A DNA stretch of 64,000 nt from an uncultured Spirochaetaceae bacterium. Lineage in GTDB: Bacteria > Spirochaetota > Spirochaetia > Sphaerochaetales > Sphaerochaetaceae. Shown here in pieces: positions 48,427 to 55,945 of this stretch. The notes under the pieces are model-generated. The model was not told where the DNA came from, ran no database searches, and worked only from the letters and a program-made list of their open reading frames with translations. Position numbers and translations under genes: made by a program. The stretch spans positions 1-64,000 of the forward strand of contig CALXKJ010000001.1 in the NCBI GenBank assembly GCA_944388955.1, in the 5' to 3' direction. Within the stretch, counting starts at the first letter, position 1, and every line of letters starts with the position of its first letter.

Positions 48427-49104
48427 TTACTCCACATGTATCCAGAACACGACCTTGCCGAGAACCTGAAGCCCATCCTGATCCATAGGGTAGGTTTTGG
48501 CAGGGTATTTCGGATTGTCGCTGATTATCGTGATCTCCCTCTTCAGCCTGTCCATCGATAGCCTCTTGATATACACCTCATCGAGTATTGCCAGGGCATA
48601 GATCCCGTCCCCGTTCTCGAACTCCCTGACATAAGCGACCGGCTCACCGTCATGCAGCGTCGGCTCCATGCTGTCGCCCTTGGCGGTTGCGGCAATGAGC
48701 TTATCCCCGTCGAAGCGCCTTGCGATCTTCATCGGAACCGGAAGTAGCTCGCCCGTGAAGCTCTCATCGGAATCCCAGTCCCAGCCTCTTCCGGCAGAGA
48801 GTTTCATGTTGGTCATGGGAATGAGAAGGGTGGTCTGATTCTGATTCGTATAAGGTGATCTGAACGTAACGATTGAATCAGTTTGATGATCATTAAGATA
48901 CATATCACCTTTTCCTGTGATTAGCCAGTTGAGATTGACACCTATTTGTTGTTGTAACTTTGTTTTTATTTCATCTGGAATAGAGCGCTTACTTAACTCA
49001 TAATTGGCGTATGTTTGTTGTGAGATATCGAATCTTTTGCAGAATTTTGCCTGGGACTCTTTTGTATTAGCACGTATTAACTTCAATCTATCGTTAATAT
49101 CCAT
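48427..49104 (-). CDS. second prophage repressor (HTH-XRE + S24)
   Basis: 225 aa. The HTH (KESQAKFCKRFDISQQTYANYELS) differs from the repressor at 27959. From LSAGRGWDWDSDESF onward the two are almost identical, including DSMEPTLHDG and DEVYIKRL. So the immunity specificity is different while the cleavage domain is shared: a mosaic typical of phage recombination. Confidence 0.9.
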   Translation of the reverse strand: MDINDRLKLIRANTKESQAKFCKRFDISQQTYANYELSKRSIPDEIKTKLQQQIGVNLNWLITGKGDMYLNDHQTDSIVTFRSPYTNQNQTTLLIPMTNMKLSAGRGWDWDSDESFTGELLPVPMKIARRFDGDKLIAATAKGDSMEPTLHDGEPVAYVREFENGDGIYALAILDEVYIKRLSMDRLKREITIISDNPKYPAKTYPMDQDGLQVLGKVVFWIHVE

Positions 49105-49217
49105 ACATAAATAACCTCAATATATTATTAATATTAAATAGTTGTTAACTTGATTATGAAGTTAACCTTTTAACTGCTTACAGCATAACTCAGTTAAACC
49201 AGGAGGTCAAAAGAATC
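49105..49217. promoter_or_regulatory. operator region of the second prophage remnant
   Basis: Divergent gap with inverted GTTAAC repeats (near 49143 and 49163) and TTTTAAC. These differ from the AGGTA-type sites of the intact prophage, consistent with a different repressor HTH. GGAGG precedes the early gene remnant. Confidence 0.55.
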
Positions 49218-49564
49218 ATGGGTGAATTGAAGGCAATTGAGAAGAATGAGAAGAGCGAAGCCCTTACTATGCAAGCTTCATATAAGAACCTTGTTGAATA
49301 CGGAAAGGTCCTCATTGGACGGATTGAGCGCAATCAGCTCGAGTTTGCGAGGCTCTGCTATAGGGCTAATCAGGAATCGGCGGTCAGGGGAAAAGAAATG
49401 ACTTAGTTTTCGCTAACTTGTCCACTGGTGGACAAGTTGAGAATATCCATACTTTTCGGAGTTTCTGCTCAGATATCGATATTTCTAAGAGCTATGGATA
49501 CAAAGTTATCGCCGCCTACAACGCCGCTGAGGACCGTCTCTACACGAAGGAAGAGATGAAGGTG
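49218..49564 (+). pseudogene. frameshifted, truncated copy of the first early gene
   Basis: Starts identically to 28848-29663 (MGELKAIEKNEKSEAL). One base is missing near 49379, where RANQE diverges into a stop at 49404-49406. Homology resumes in another frame (STGGQVENIHTFRSFCSDI) and stops near 49563 after KEEMK. The sequence then switches to the tail of a ribbon-helix-helix gene. Confidence 0.85.
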
Positions 49565-49680
49565 CTCATATATGTGCTTCAGTTCCGGCTGAATATGTGG
49601 ACAAGCTGAAAGCCATTGCCGCAAGAGAAGGGCTGACAGTCGGGAAGCTGCTTCAGATTATGATTGATGAAAGGGCTTGA
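49565..49680 (+). pseudogene. 3' fragment of a ribbon-helix-helix gene fused to the early gene remnant
   Basis: Encodes HICASVPAEYVDKLKAIAAR and onward to IDERA, nearly identical to the end of 43288-43482. The junction at about 49563 lies inside both genes, showing a deletion or recombination that removed most of a prophage early region. Confidence 0.8.
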
Positions 49681-49752
49681 TTTGAAATTCATGTGCTATG
49701 TGAAATAGCTGAGAATTACAGAGTTTCATTGTTATTATTGTCAGAGATAGAT

Positions 49753-50151
49753 ATGAAAACCATAAGAGTCAGTGCTGCTGTTATCATAGATGGAAGCCGT
49801 ATACTCGCCACCGAGCGCGGTTATGGGGAATATAAAGGTGGATGGGAATTCCCCGGAGGAAAGCGTGAAGAAGGGGAGAGCGGGGAAGATACAGTCATTC
49901 GCGAGATAAAGGAAGAGCTTGGTGCTGATATAGCTGTCGATAGATTTCTGTGTACTGTGGAGTATCAGTACGAGGCATTCCTTCTTATAATGGATTGCTA
50001 TGTCTGTCATGTCGTGTCAGGAATGATAACAATTACAGAGCATATCGCAATGAAATGGCTTGATAGCAATACCATCGATAGCGTTGAGTGGCTTCCCGCG
50101 GATCTTGCTGTGCTCCCATATGTACGCAGTTTGTTTCATGATGCGAGATAG
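49753..50151 (+). CDS. Nudix hydrolase (MutT-like)
   Basis: 132 aa from ATG 49753. The Nudix box is complete (GGKREEGESGEDTVIREIKE followed by ELGAD). N-terminal VSAAVIIDGSRILATERG is typical of 8-oxo-dGTP diphosphatases. It probably cleans oxidised nucleotides. First host gene after the prophage remnant. Confidence 0.85.
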   Translation: MKTIRVSAAVIIDGSRILATERGYGEYKGGWEFPGGKREEGESGEDTVIREIKEELGADIAVDRFLCTVEYQYEAFLLIMDCYVCHVVSGMITITEHIAMKWLDSNTIDSVEWLPADLAVLPYVRSLFHDAR

Positions 50152-50236
50152 TCATATTTCTCTGCTTACTATTGCCATATGCAATGTACCATTGAGATTC
50201 TGGATATGGTAAAATCTTCATAATTGGAGGAAAACA

Positions 50237-51289
50237 ATGACTGGAATGATGAAGACTGCTGTGATGGAAGCAATCGGTAAGATTAAAATAGAGGAAAGGC
50301 CTATCCCAAAGCCGAAGAGTGGAGAAGTCCTTGTCAAAATAGGTTATGTCGGGATATGCGGAAGCGATGTCCATTATTTTGAGACTGGCGCAATAGGTGA
50401 TTTTATCGTCAAGCCACCATTTGTACTTGGTCATGAGGCAGCAGGAACGATAGTTGCTCTTGGCGAGGGCGTCACTGCCCTTAAAGTCGGTGATAGGGTT
50501 GCAATGGAGCCCGGGAAGACATGCGGTCATTGTGAGTTCTGCAGGACAGGAAAGTACAACCTTTGCCCGGATGTGGAGTTCTTTGCCACCCCGCCGTACG
50601 ATGGAGTATTCCAGGAATATGTTGCGTATGATGCGTCTATGTGTTTCCTCCTTCCTGATAATGTCTCTCTTATGGAAGGCGCTCTCATCGAGCCTCTTGC
50701 GGTAGGTTTCCATGCTGCTAATCAGGGCGGTGCCCATATTGGACAGAAAGCCGTGGTCTTCGGCTCCGGGTGCATTGGTCTTATGTCGCTTCTAGCGCTG
50801 AAAGCTGAGGGTGTCACTGAAGTATATGTTGTGGACATGATAGAAAAGCGTCTCGAGAAAGCGCTTGCATTGGGGGCTTCCGCTGTAATCGACAGCAGCA
50901 AGGAAGATGCGGTAAAACGTATTGCGGAACTTGCCGGTGGATATGGTGTTGACCTTGCAATTGATACAGCTGGTGTTGATGCAACAGCGAATCAGGCGAT
51001 AAGGATGGTTAAGCCAGGTGGCACGATTGTCATGGTTGGCTATAGCAAGAGCGGTAAAGTCAATCTTGATATGAGTGTCGCGCTCAACAAGGAGATTACT
51101 TTCCGTACTGTTTTCCGCTATAGGCATATCTATCCTATGGCTATCGCCGCTGTCGCTTCAGGACGAGTCAATCTCAAAGATGTTGTTACCAATAAATTCA
51201 GGCTCGATGAGATTCAGGAGGCTATGGAAAGAAGCGTGAGCGATAAAGTCAATATCGTCAAAGGTGTGATTGAAGTCGCGGGCGAGTGA
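50237..51289 (+). CDS. zinc-dependent polyol dehydrogenase (sorbitol/xylitol type)
   Basis: 350 aa, with TTGGAGG upstream. Medium-chain dehydrogenase: catalytic zinc site CGSDVHYF and GHEAAG, structural zinc CGHCEFCRTGKYNLC, Rossmann fold VVFGSGCIGL. FATPPYDGVFQEYV is characteristic of L-iditol/sorbitol/xylitol dehydrogenases. It precedes a sugar isomerase gene, suggesting polyol or pentose use. Confidence 0.85.
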   Translation: MTGMMKTAVMEAIGKIKIEERPIPKPKSGEVLVKIGYVGICGSDVHYFETGAIGDFIVKPPFVLGHEAAGTIVALGEGVTALKVGDRVAMEPGKTCGHCEFCRTGKYNLCPDVEFFATPPYDGVFQEYVAYDASMCFLLPDNVSLMEGALIEPLAVGFHAANQGGAHIGQKAVVFGSGCIGLMSLLALKAEGVTEVYVVDMIEKRLEKALALGASAVIDSSKEDAVKRIAELAGGYGVDLAIDTAGVDATANQAIRMVKPGGTIVMVGYSKSGKVNLDMSVALNKEITFRTVFRYRHIYPMAIAAVASGRVNLKDVVTNKFRLDEIQEAMERSVSDKVNIVKGVIEVAGE

Positions 51290-51328
51290 TGGGTGCTCGT
51301 TTTATTTCGTGAAAAATGACGTTATGCT

Positions 51329-51382
51329 GATTCACAAATGAGTGAATCTCTGCAATCATTGAGATGATATGCCAAGCATATC
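51329..51382. promoter_or_regulatory. two inverted repeats before the sugar isomerase
   Basis: GATTCAC-6-GTGAATC (51329-51348) and GATATGC-3-GCATATC (51366-51382) are perfect. They lie in the 109-bp gap upstream of the isomerase and are likely regulator sites. Confidence 0.5.
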
Positions 51383-51398
51383 AGAAAGAGGTGAATGA

Positions 51399-52817
51399 AT
51401 GTTAGTTGATACAAAAGCAAGAGTAGGTGTTTTCTCTATTGCGCTTGGGGCTTATCTCCCACAATTCCCGTCTCTTGTGCCTGAATTCAAAGCACAATAC
51501 GAGGCTTTCAAGAAGACTCTGCCTGATACAGTGGAAATCATTGATGGTGGAATGGTTACTACAAAGGAGCAGTCCCAGGCTGCTGGCGACCTTTTCCGTG
51601 CCGCTGATGTCGATCTTGTTATCATGCAGCTTCTTACATATGCCACGTCATATAATATGCTTCCTGCGGTAAAGGATCTTGATGTTCCTGTTGTGCTTGT
51701 GAACCTACAGAAGCTCAAGGCCCTTGATTATGATCATACGGATATTGCTACATGGCTTGGTGAAGGATATGCGTGCGGTGCAGTAGGTGAGATGGCCGCA
51801 GATCTCAATAGATATGGCAAGAGACACGCAGTGATAACAGGTGTTGTCGAGGGTGGTGACCCAGAGGCCCAGAAGGAGATTGAGGACTGGTGCCGTGCAG
51901 CTCAGGTAAGGAGAAGATTCCGCGATACGAACATTGCACAGATCGGCAGACCGTATCCGGGAATGATGGATCTCTATATTGATGAGTCGAACCTCTACAG
52001 GAGAATGGGACTTTATACAAAGCAGTTTGACTGGGAGAAGATGTGGGCTATTGCAGATAATATAACTGATGAAGAGGCAATCCGCAGCAAGGCTCAGGAT
52101 ATTATCGATACATTCGATATCGAAGGCGGTGGCACTGTCGAGAAGGTCTGGGATATGGCTAAATATGTCGTCGCTTTCGAGAAATGGGTAAAAGATGAAA
52201 AGCTTGGTCTTATCGCATCTCATTATGATGGATTTGCCACAGGCAAGGCTGGTGTTCTTGATAGCATGCTTATTCCAGCATTCTCGATGCTTATCAAGCA
52301 GGGAACGGCATGTGCTGTCGAAGGGGATATGAAGGTCGCTATGGCTATGAGTATCCTCAAGACAATCTCAGGAACAGGCCAGCTCGCTGAAATGTACTCT
52401 ATTGATTTCAATGATGATATCGCTATAATCGGACACAGCGGCTCCGGAGATGCAGATATTTCCAGCAAGAAGCCTACGATGAAGATTGTCAAGGTATTCC
52501 ACGGAAAGACAGGAGGCGGGTATCTCACACAGTTCTATCCGCATCTTGGCCCTGTGACATATCTTGCTATCACGCAGGATGGAGACGGACACTTCAAGTT
52601 CATCGTGGCTGAGGGCGTGAATGAGGATGGAAAGATCCTCTCATTCGGTGACACGAATATGAGAACGCGCTTTACATGCGGTGCGAAGGAGTTCGTAACA
52701 CGCTGGAGTGAAGCAGGTCCGACACATCATTTCGCGGCAGCTTCCGGAAGACATATCGACACGATTCTTAAAGTTGCTGAGATTCTCAATGTTCCTGTGG
52801 AAATCATTACAAGATAA
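51399..52817 (+). CDS. L-fucose/L-arabinose isomerase family protein
   Basis: 472 aa, with AGAGGTG upstream. VDLVIMQLLTYATSYNMLP, LIASHYDGF and TACAVEGDMKVAMAM belong to the fucose/arabinose isomerase superfamily; ligands for a metal ion include the Glu in AVEGD and a late His (PTHHFA). It converts an aldose to a ketose; the exact sugar is not determined. Confidence 0.8.
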   Translation: MLVDTKARVGVFSIALGAYLPQFPSLVPEFKAQYEAFKKTLPDTVEIIDGGMVTTKEQSQAAGDLFRAADVDLVIMQLLTYATSYNMLPAVKDLDVPVVLVNLQKLKALDYDHTDIATWLGEGYACGAVGEMAADLNRYGKRHAVITGVVEGGDPEAQKEIEDWCRAAQVRRRFRDTNIAQIGRPYPGMMDLYIDESNLYRRMGLYTKQFDWEKMWAIADNITDEEAIRSKAQDIIDTFDIEGGGTVEKVWDMAKYVVAFEKWVKDEKLGLIASHYDGFATGKAGVLDSMLIPAFSMLIKQGTACAVEGDMKVAMAMSILKTISGTGQLAEMYSIDFNDDIAIIGHSGSGDADISSKKPTMKIVKVFHGKTGGGYLTQFYPHLGPVTYLAITQDGDGHFKFIVAEGVNEDGKILSFGDTNMRTRFTCGAKEFVTRWSEAGPTHHFAAASGRHIDTILKVAEILNVPVEIITR

Positions 52818-52833
52818 GATCTGGTAAAACACA

Positions 52834-52865
52834 GCCGGTCATGCTCTGAAGCGTGGCCGGTTTTT
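52834..52865 (+). terminator. terminator after the sugar isomerase
   Basis: CCGGTCATGC pairs with GCGTGGCCGG (two G-U pairs), followed by TTTTT. Confidence 0.85.
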
Positions 52866-52925
52866 GCTTGCCTTAGTCGTTGCAAAGTATCCAGCTTGTG
52901 GCTATTATCGCGTGGGGAATATAAG

Positions 52926-54032
52926 ATGCTAGGCTTTGTAAAGAGAGAAATTGTTTTCGTGATTGCGTTTGCTGCCGCTCTTGTGACAGCTTTCTTCAAT
53001 CCACCTTCCTCTTCATGGTTTGAGGCAATAGATTTCAGGACTCTCGGTATGCTTTTTGCCTTAATGGGTGTTTCCGAAGGCCTGAAAAGCTCAGGCTTTT
53101 TCGATGCGGCGGCAGGGCTCATGATGAAAAGAGCAGGTGGAACGCGTATGCTTTCCTTCTTTTTGGTGGCAATCATCTTCTTTTCATCAATGTTTTTCAC
53201 TAATGATGTCTCCCTCCTGATGTTCGTGCCATTCACGATGATGCTTCTCGATAGGGAAAAAGCTGGGGAGAAGTATATCGCAGGAGTTGTTGTAATTGAG
53301 ACGATAGCTGCAAATCTTGGCTCGATGACAACACCAGTAGGCAATCCGCAGAATCTCTATATCTGCTCTTATTTCAACGTTGATGCACCATCGTTTTTCA
53401 AGACAATACTGCCATACTCAGCACTTTCTCTTATTCTTATCGTGATGCTTCTCCGCATCTTCCTGTGGAAGGATTCCTCTATCAAGGAAGAGGAGCGCGA
53501 AATAAGGAGAATCGACAAGGAGAAGACACTTCTCTATCTTGCTTTTCTCGTTATAGCGATGCTTGCTGTATTCAGGATAATCGACTGGAAGATACTCGTT
53601 GCTCTTGAGATTGTCGTACTCTTTATATTTGACAGGAAGATCCTTTTACGTATCGATTACATACTGCTTCTCACATTCGTCGCTTTCTTCATCTTCAGTG
53701 AGAATCTCAGAAGCATAGATGCTGTCAGGAATTTCATCAAAGCACCAATGAAAGATTATCCTGTGCTGTCTTCTGCGCTTGTGTCACAGGTTATAAGCAA
53801 CGTTCCCGCAGCTATATTGCTCTCTCCATTCGCCTCAGGCTTTGAGGGGGTACTTATCGGAACGGATATCGGAGGGCTGGGGACTCCGATTGCATCGCTT
53901 GCTTCCCTTATATCCCTTAAATTCTATCTCAGGAGATCCAGAGGGAAGAAAGGCTATTATATAGCATTATTCCTCCTCTTGAATTTCATCCTGCTGGGAG
54001 TTCTCTACGTTTTCTTTCTTCTCATTCAGTGA
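52926..54032 (+). CDS. ion-transporter superfamily anion permease (ArsB/SLC13-like)
   Basis: 368 aa from ATG 52926, about ten membrane segments. The paired signature loops FFTNDVSLLMF with TTPVGNPQNLYI, and QVISNVPAAILLSP with LGTPIASLASL, are the inverted-repeat hairpins of this superfamily. It probably exchanges an anion or cation; the substrate is not clear. The 3' end overlaps the convergent purine gene by 7 bp. Confidence 0.78.
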   Translation: MLGFVKREIVFVIAFAAALVTAFFNPPSSSWFEAIDFRTLGMLFALMGVSEGLKSSGFFDAAAGLMMKRAGGTRMLSFFLVAIIFFSSMFFTNDVSLLMFVPFTMMLLDREKAGEKYIAGVVVIETIAANLGSMTTPVGNPQNLYICSYFNVDAPSFFKTILPYSALSLILIVMLLRIFLWKDSSIKEEEREIRRIDKEKTLLYLAFLVIAMLAVFRIIDWKILVALEIVVLFIFDRKILLRIDYILLLTFVAFFIFSENLRSIDAVRNFIKAPMKDYPVLSSALVSQVISNVPAAILLSPFASGFEGVLIGTDIGGLGTPIASLASLISLKFYLRRSRGKKGYYIALFLLLNFILLGVLYVFFLLIQ

Positions 54033-55849
54033 AGGAAGAGACGTACCCCTGTGAAGCACATTGTTATTCCCAGGCTGTCAGCTGTCCTGATAACATCCTC
54101 ATCCCTCACTGATCCTCCAGGCTCGGCGATAAACCCCACGCCGGAGCGGTGTGCTCTGATGATATTGTCACCGAATGGGAAGAAAGCATCGGAAGAGAGG
54201 GCTATGCCATGAACATTTTTCAGAATTCGTTTTTTCTCTTCAGCTGACATAGGAGCAGGTTCCTCGGTGAAATATTCTTCCCAGTTGCCTATCACATCAA
54301 TCTCAGGGTTATCTGAGAGGTACTGCTCGATAATGTTGTCTTTTTCATTCCGTGAGAGACCTTTCCTGAAAGGAAGGGAAAGAACTTTGTCTGTTTTCCT
54401 CAGATTCCATCTGTCAGCCTTGTCCCCGGCAAGTCTTGTGCAATGGATACGTGATTGCTGCCCTGCTCCGACACCGATAGTCTGTCCGTTGTATGCATAG
54501 CATACGGAATTCGAGAGTGTGTATTTGAGTGTCAGCATGGAGATAATCAGGTCGCGTTTCGCACTTTCTGGAATATATTTGCATTCAGTCACTATATTGC
54601 TGAACGTGCTCTTATCTGGAAGCCATGTATTGCGGCTCTCTTCAAGTGTCATGCCATATAGTGTGCGTTTCTCGGTGTCGGAAGGGATGTAGTCCTTATC
54701 AATGAGAATCACTGGGTAGCTTCCTTTTTTCTTCTTCGAAAGAATTTCCAGCGCTTCATCTGTGTATCCTGGCGCGATTATCCCATCAGAGACCTCTTTC
54801 GATATGATGGAGGCTGTCTGCTTGTCACATGTTTCAGATAGCGCGATGAAATCCCCGAATGATGACATTCTGTCAGCGCCTCGTGCTCTTATGTAGCTCA
54901 CTGCAAGATCTGACAGCTCAGTGCTGGGGTTTATGAAATACATCTCTCTTTCCCTTTCATCGAGAGGAATGGAGATGGCGGCTCCTGTTGGAGAGACATG
55001 CTTGAATGAAGCGGCAGCAGGCAACCCAAGCACAGTCTTCATGTCTTTGACCAGGGCATATCCTGATAGAGCATCCATGAAATTTATATAACCGGGGCGC
55101 CCATTGAGTACTTGTACCGGCATTGCTCTCCCTGTGATTGAAATAGAGGCTTTATCCTGATAAGGGTTTAGCCCATACTTAAGGCTGATTGAATCATCCT
55201 GATTGCGATTGATTATAGCTTTCTCATCTCCGACGGAGACAAAGATAGATACTTTGTTATCTTTATCGAGTGCATTCCATATAGAAGCTGCAAGTGACTT
55301 CGCATCGCACTCTGCAGCGGTTGTTGATATGGGAGACAGGCTGAATGATGGAGGAGGATTCCCATCATCGTCATATGTATGTATGAGCACAATCCTTCCT
55401 CTTTCAGGTATGTATGACCATATTTTCCTTTCTGTTTCATCTGCATTCTTCCTTGCGATTGCAAGTGAAAAACTTCCGTCTTTTTCCATCACGCCCATGA
55501 TACGCGGGGTGAATACCGGTCCATCCGGCTCATATGTGCATTGAGCCAATGCGTTTTCAAGTGACACGCTTTCTCTGATAATGCTTATATGACGTCCATT
55601 TGCGATGATGACTCTATCATCAGTGAATATTGCGGCATCATAGAGTGTCAGGGAGGCATCGCCGGTGTTTCCGTCTTTATATGGCTTCACGGAAAGGATT
55701 CCATCAGAGAGGTTGAAAACCCTGTTTCTGGAGCCTTCGCTTCTGCCCATGATTGCATACACACCCACAGGTTTGCCATCCTCGCTCATTCCCATCCCGA
55801 TGATTCTTCCTGGATATTTCTTCTCTGAAAGGTAGTCAGTTGTTTTCAT
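54026..55849 (-). CDS. PurO-type IMP cyclohydrolase fused to AICAR transformylase
   Basis: 607 aa from ATG 55847-55849. Residues about 1-215 match the archaeal-type PurO cyclohydrolase (GRIIGMGMSEDGKPVGVYAI, GRSEGSRNRVF). Residues about 230-607 are AICAR transformylase (LKYGLNPYQDKAS, SFKHVSPTGAA, GVGAGQQSRIHCTRLAGDKA). Ordinary bacterial PurH uses an unrelated MGS-like cyclohydrolase. The fusion supplies the last two purine steps by a different fold combination. No clear ribosome site is seen. Confidence 0.85.
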   Translation of the reverse strand: MKTTDYLSEKKYPGRIIGMGMSEDGKPVGVYAIMGRSEGSRNRVFNLSDGILSVKPYKDGNTGDASLTLYDAAIFTDDRVIIANGRHISIIRESVSLENALAQCTYEPDGPVFTPRIMGVMEKDGSFSLAIARKNADETERKIWSYIPERGRIVLIHTYDDDGNPPPSFSLSPISTTAAECDAKSLAASIWNALDKDNKVSIFVSVGDEKAIINRNQDDSISLKYGLNPYQDKASISITGRAMPVQVLNGRPGYINFMDALSGYALVKDMKTVLGLPAAASFKHVSPTGAAISIPLDEREREMYFINPSTELSDLAVSYIRARGADRMSSFGDFIALSETCDKQTASIISKEVSDGIIAPGYTDEALEILSKKKKGSYPVILIDKDYIPSDTEKRTLYGMTLEESRNTWLPDKSTFSNIVTECKYIPESAKRDLIISMLTLKYTLSNSVCYAYNGQTIGVGAGQQSRIHCTRLAGDKADRWNLRKTDKVLSLPFRKGLSRNEKDNIIEQYLSDNPEIDVIGNWEEYFTEEPAPMSAEEKKRILKNVHGIALSSDAFFPFGDNIIRAHRSGVGFIAEPGGSVRDEDVIRTADSLGITMCFTGVRLFLH

Positions 55850-55945
55850 ATATTGACTATAGCGCTTTGAAATCATGGAATGAATAGTCTGAAAGCCAGT
55901 AGCAAGAAAATGCCGCAATTAATATAATCTCGGCGAGAGATTGAT

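Noticed and set aside
43038-49680. Intact second prophage
   Set aside because: Only the repressor, cargo, operator and a broken early gene are related to the first prophage; no transposase, packaging or structural genes and no TG...CA ends with a duplication were found.
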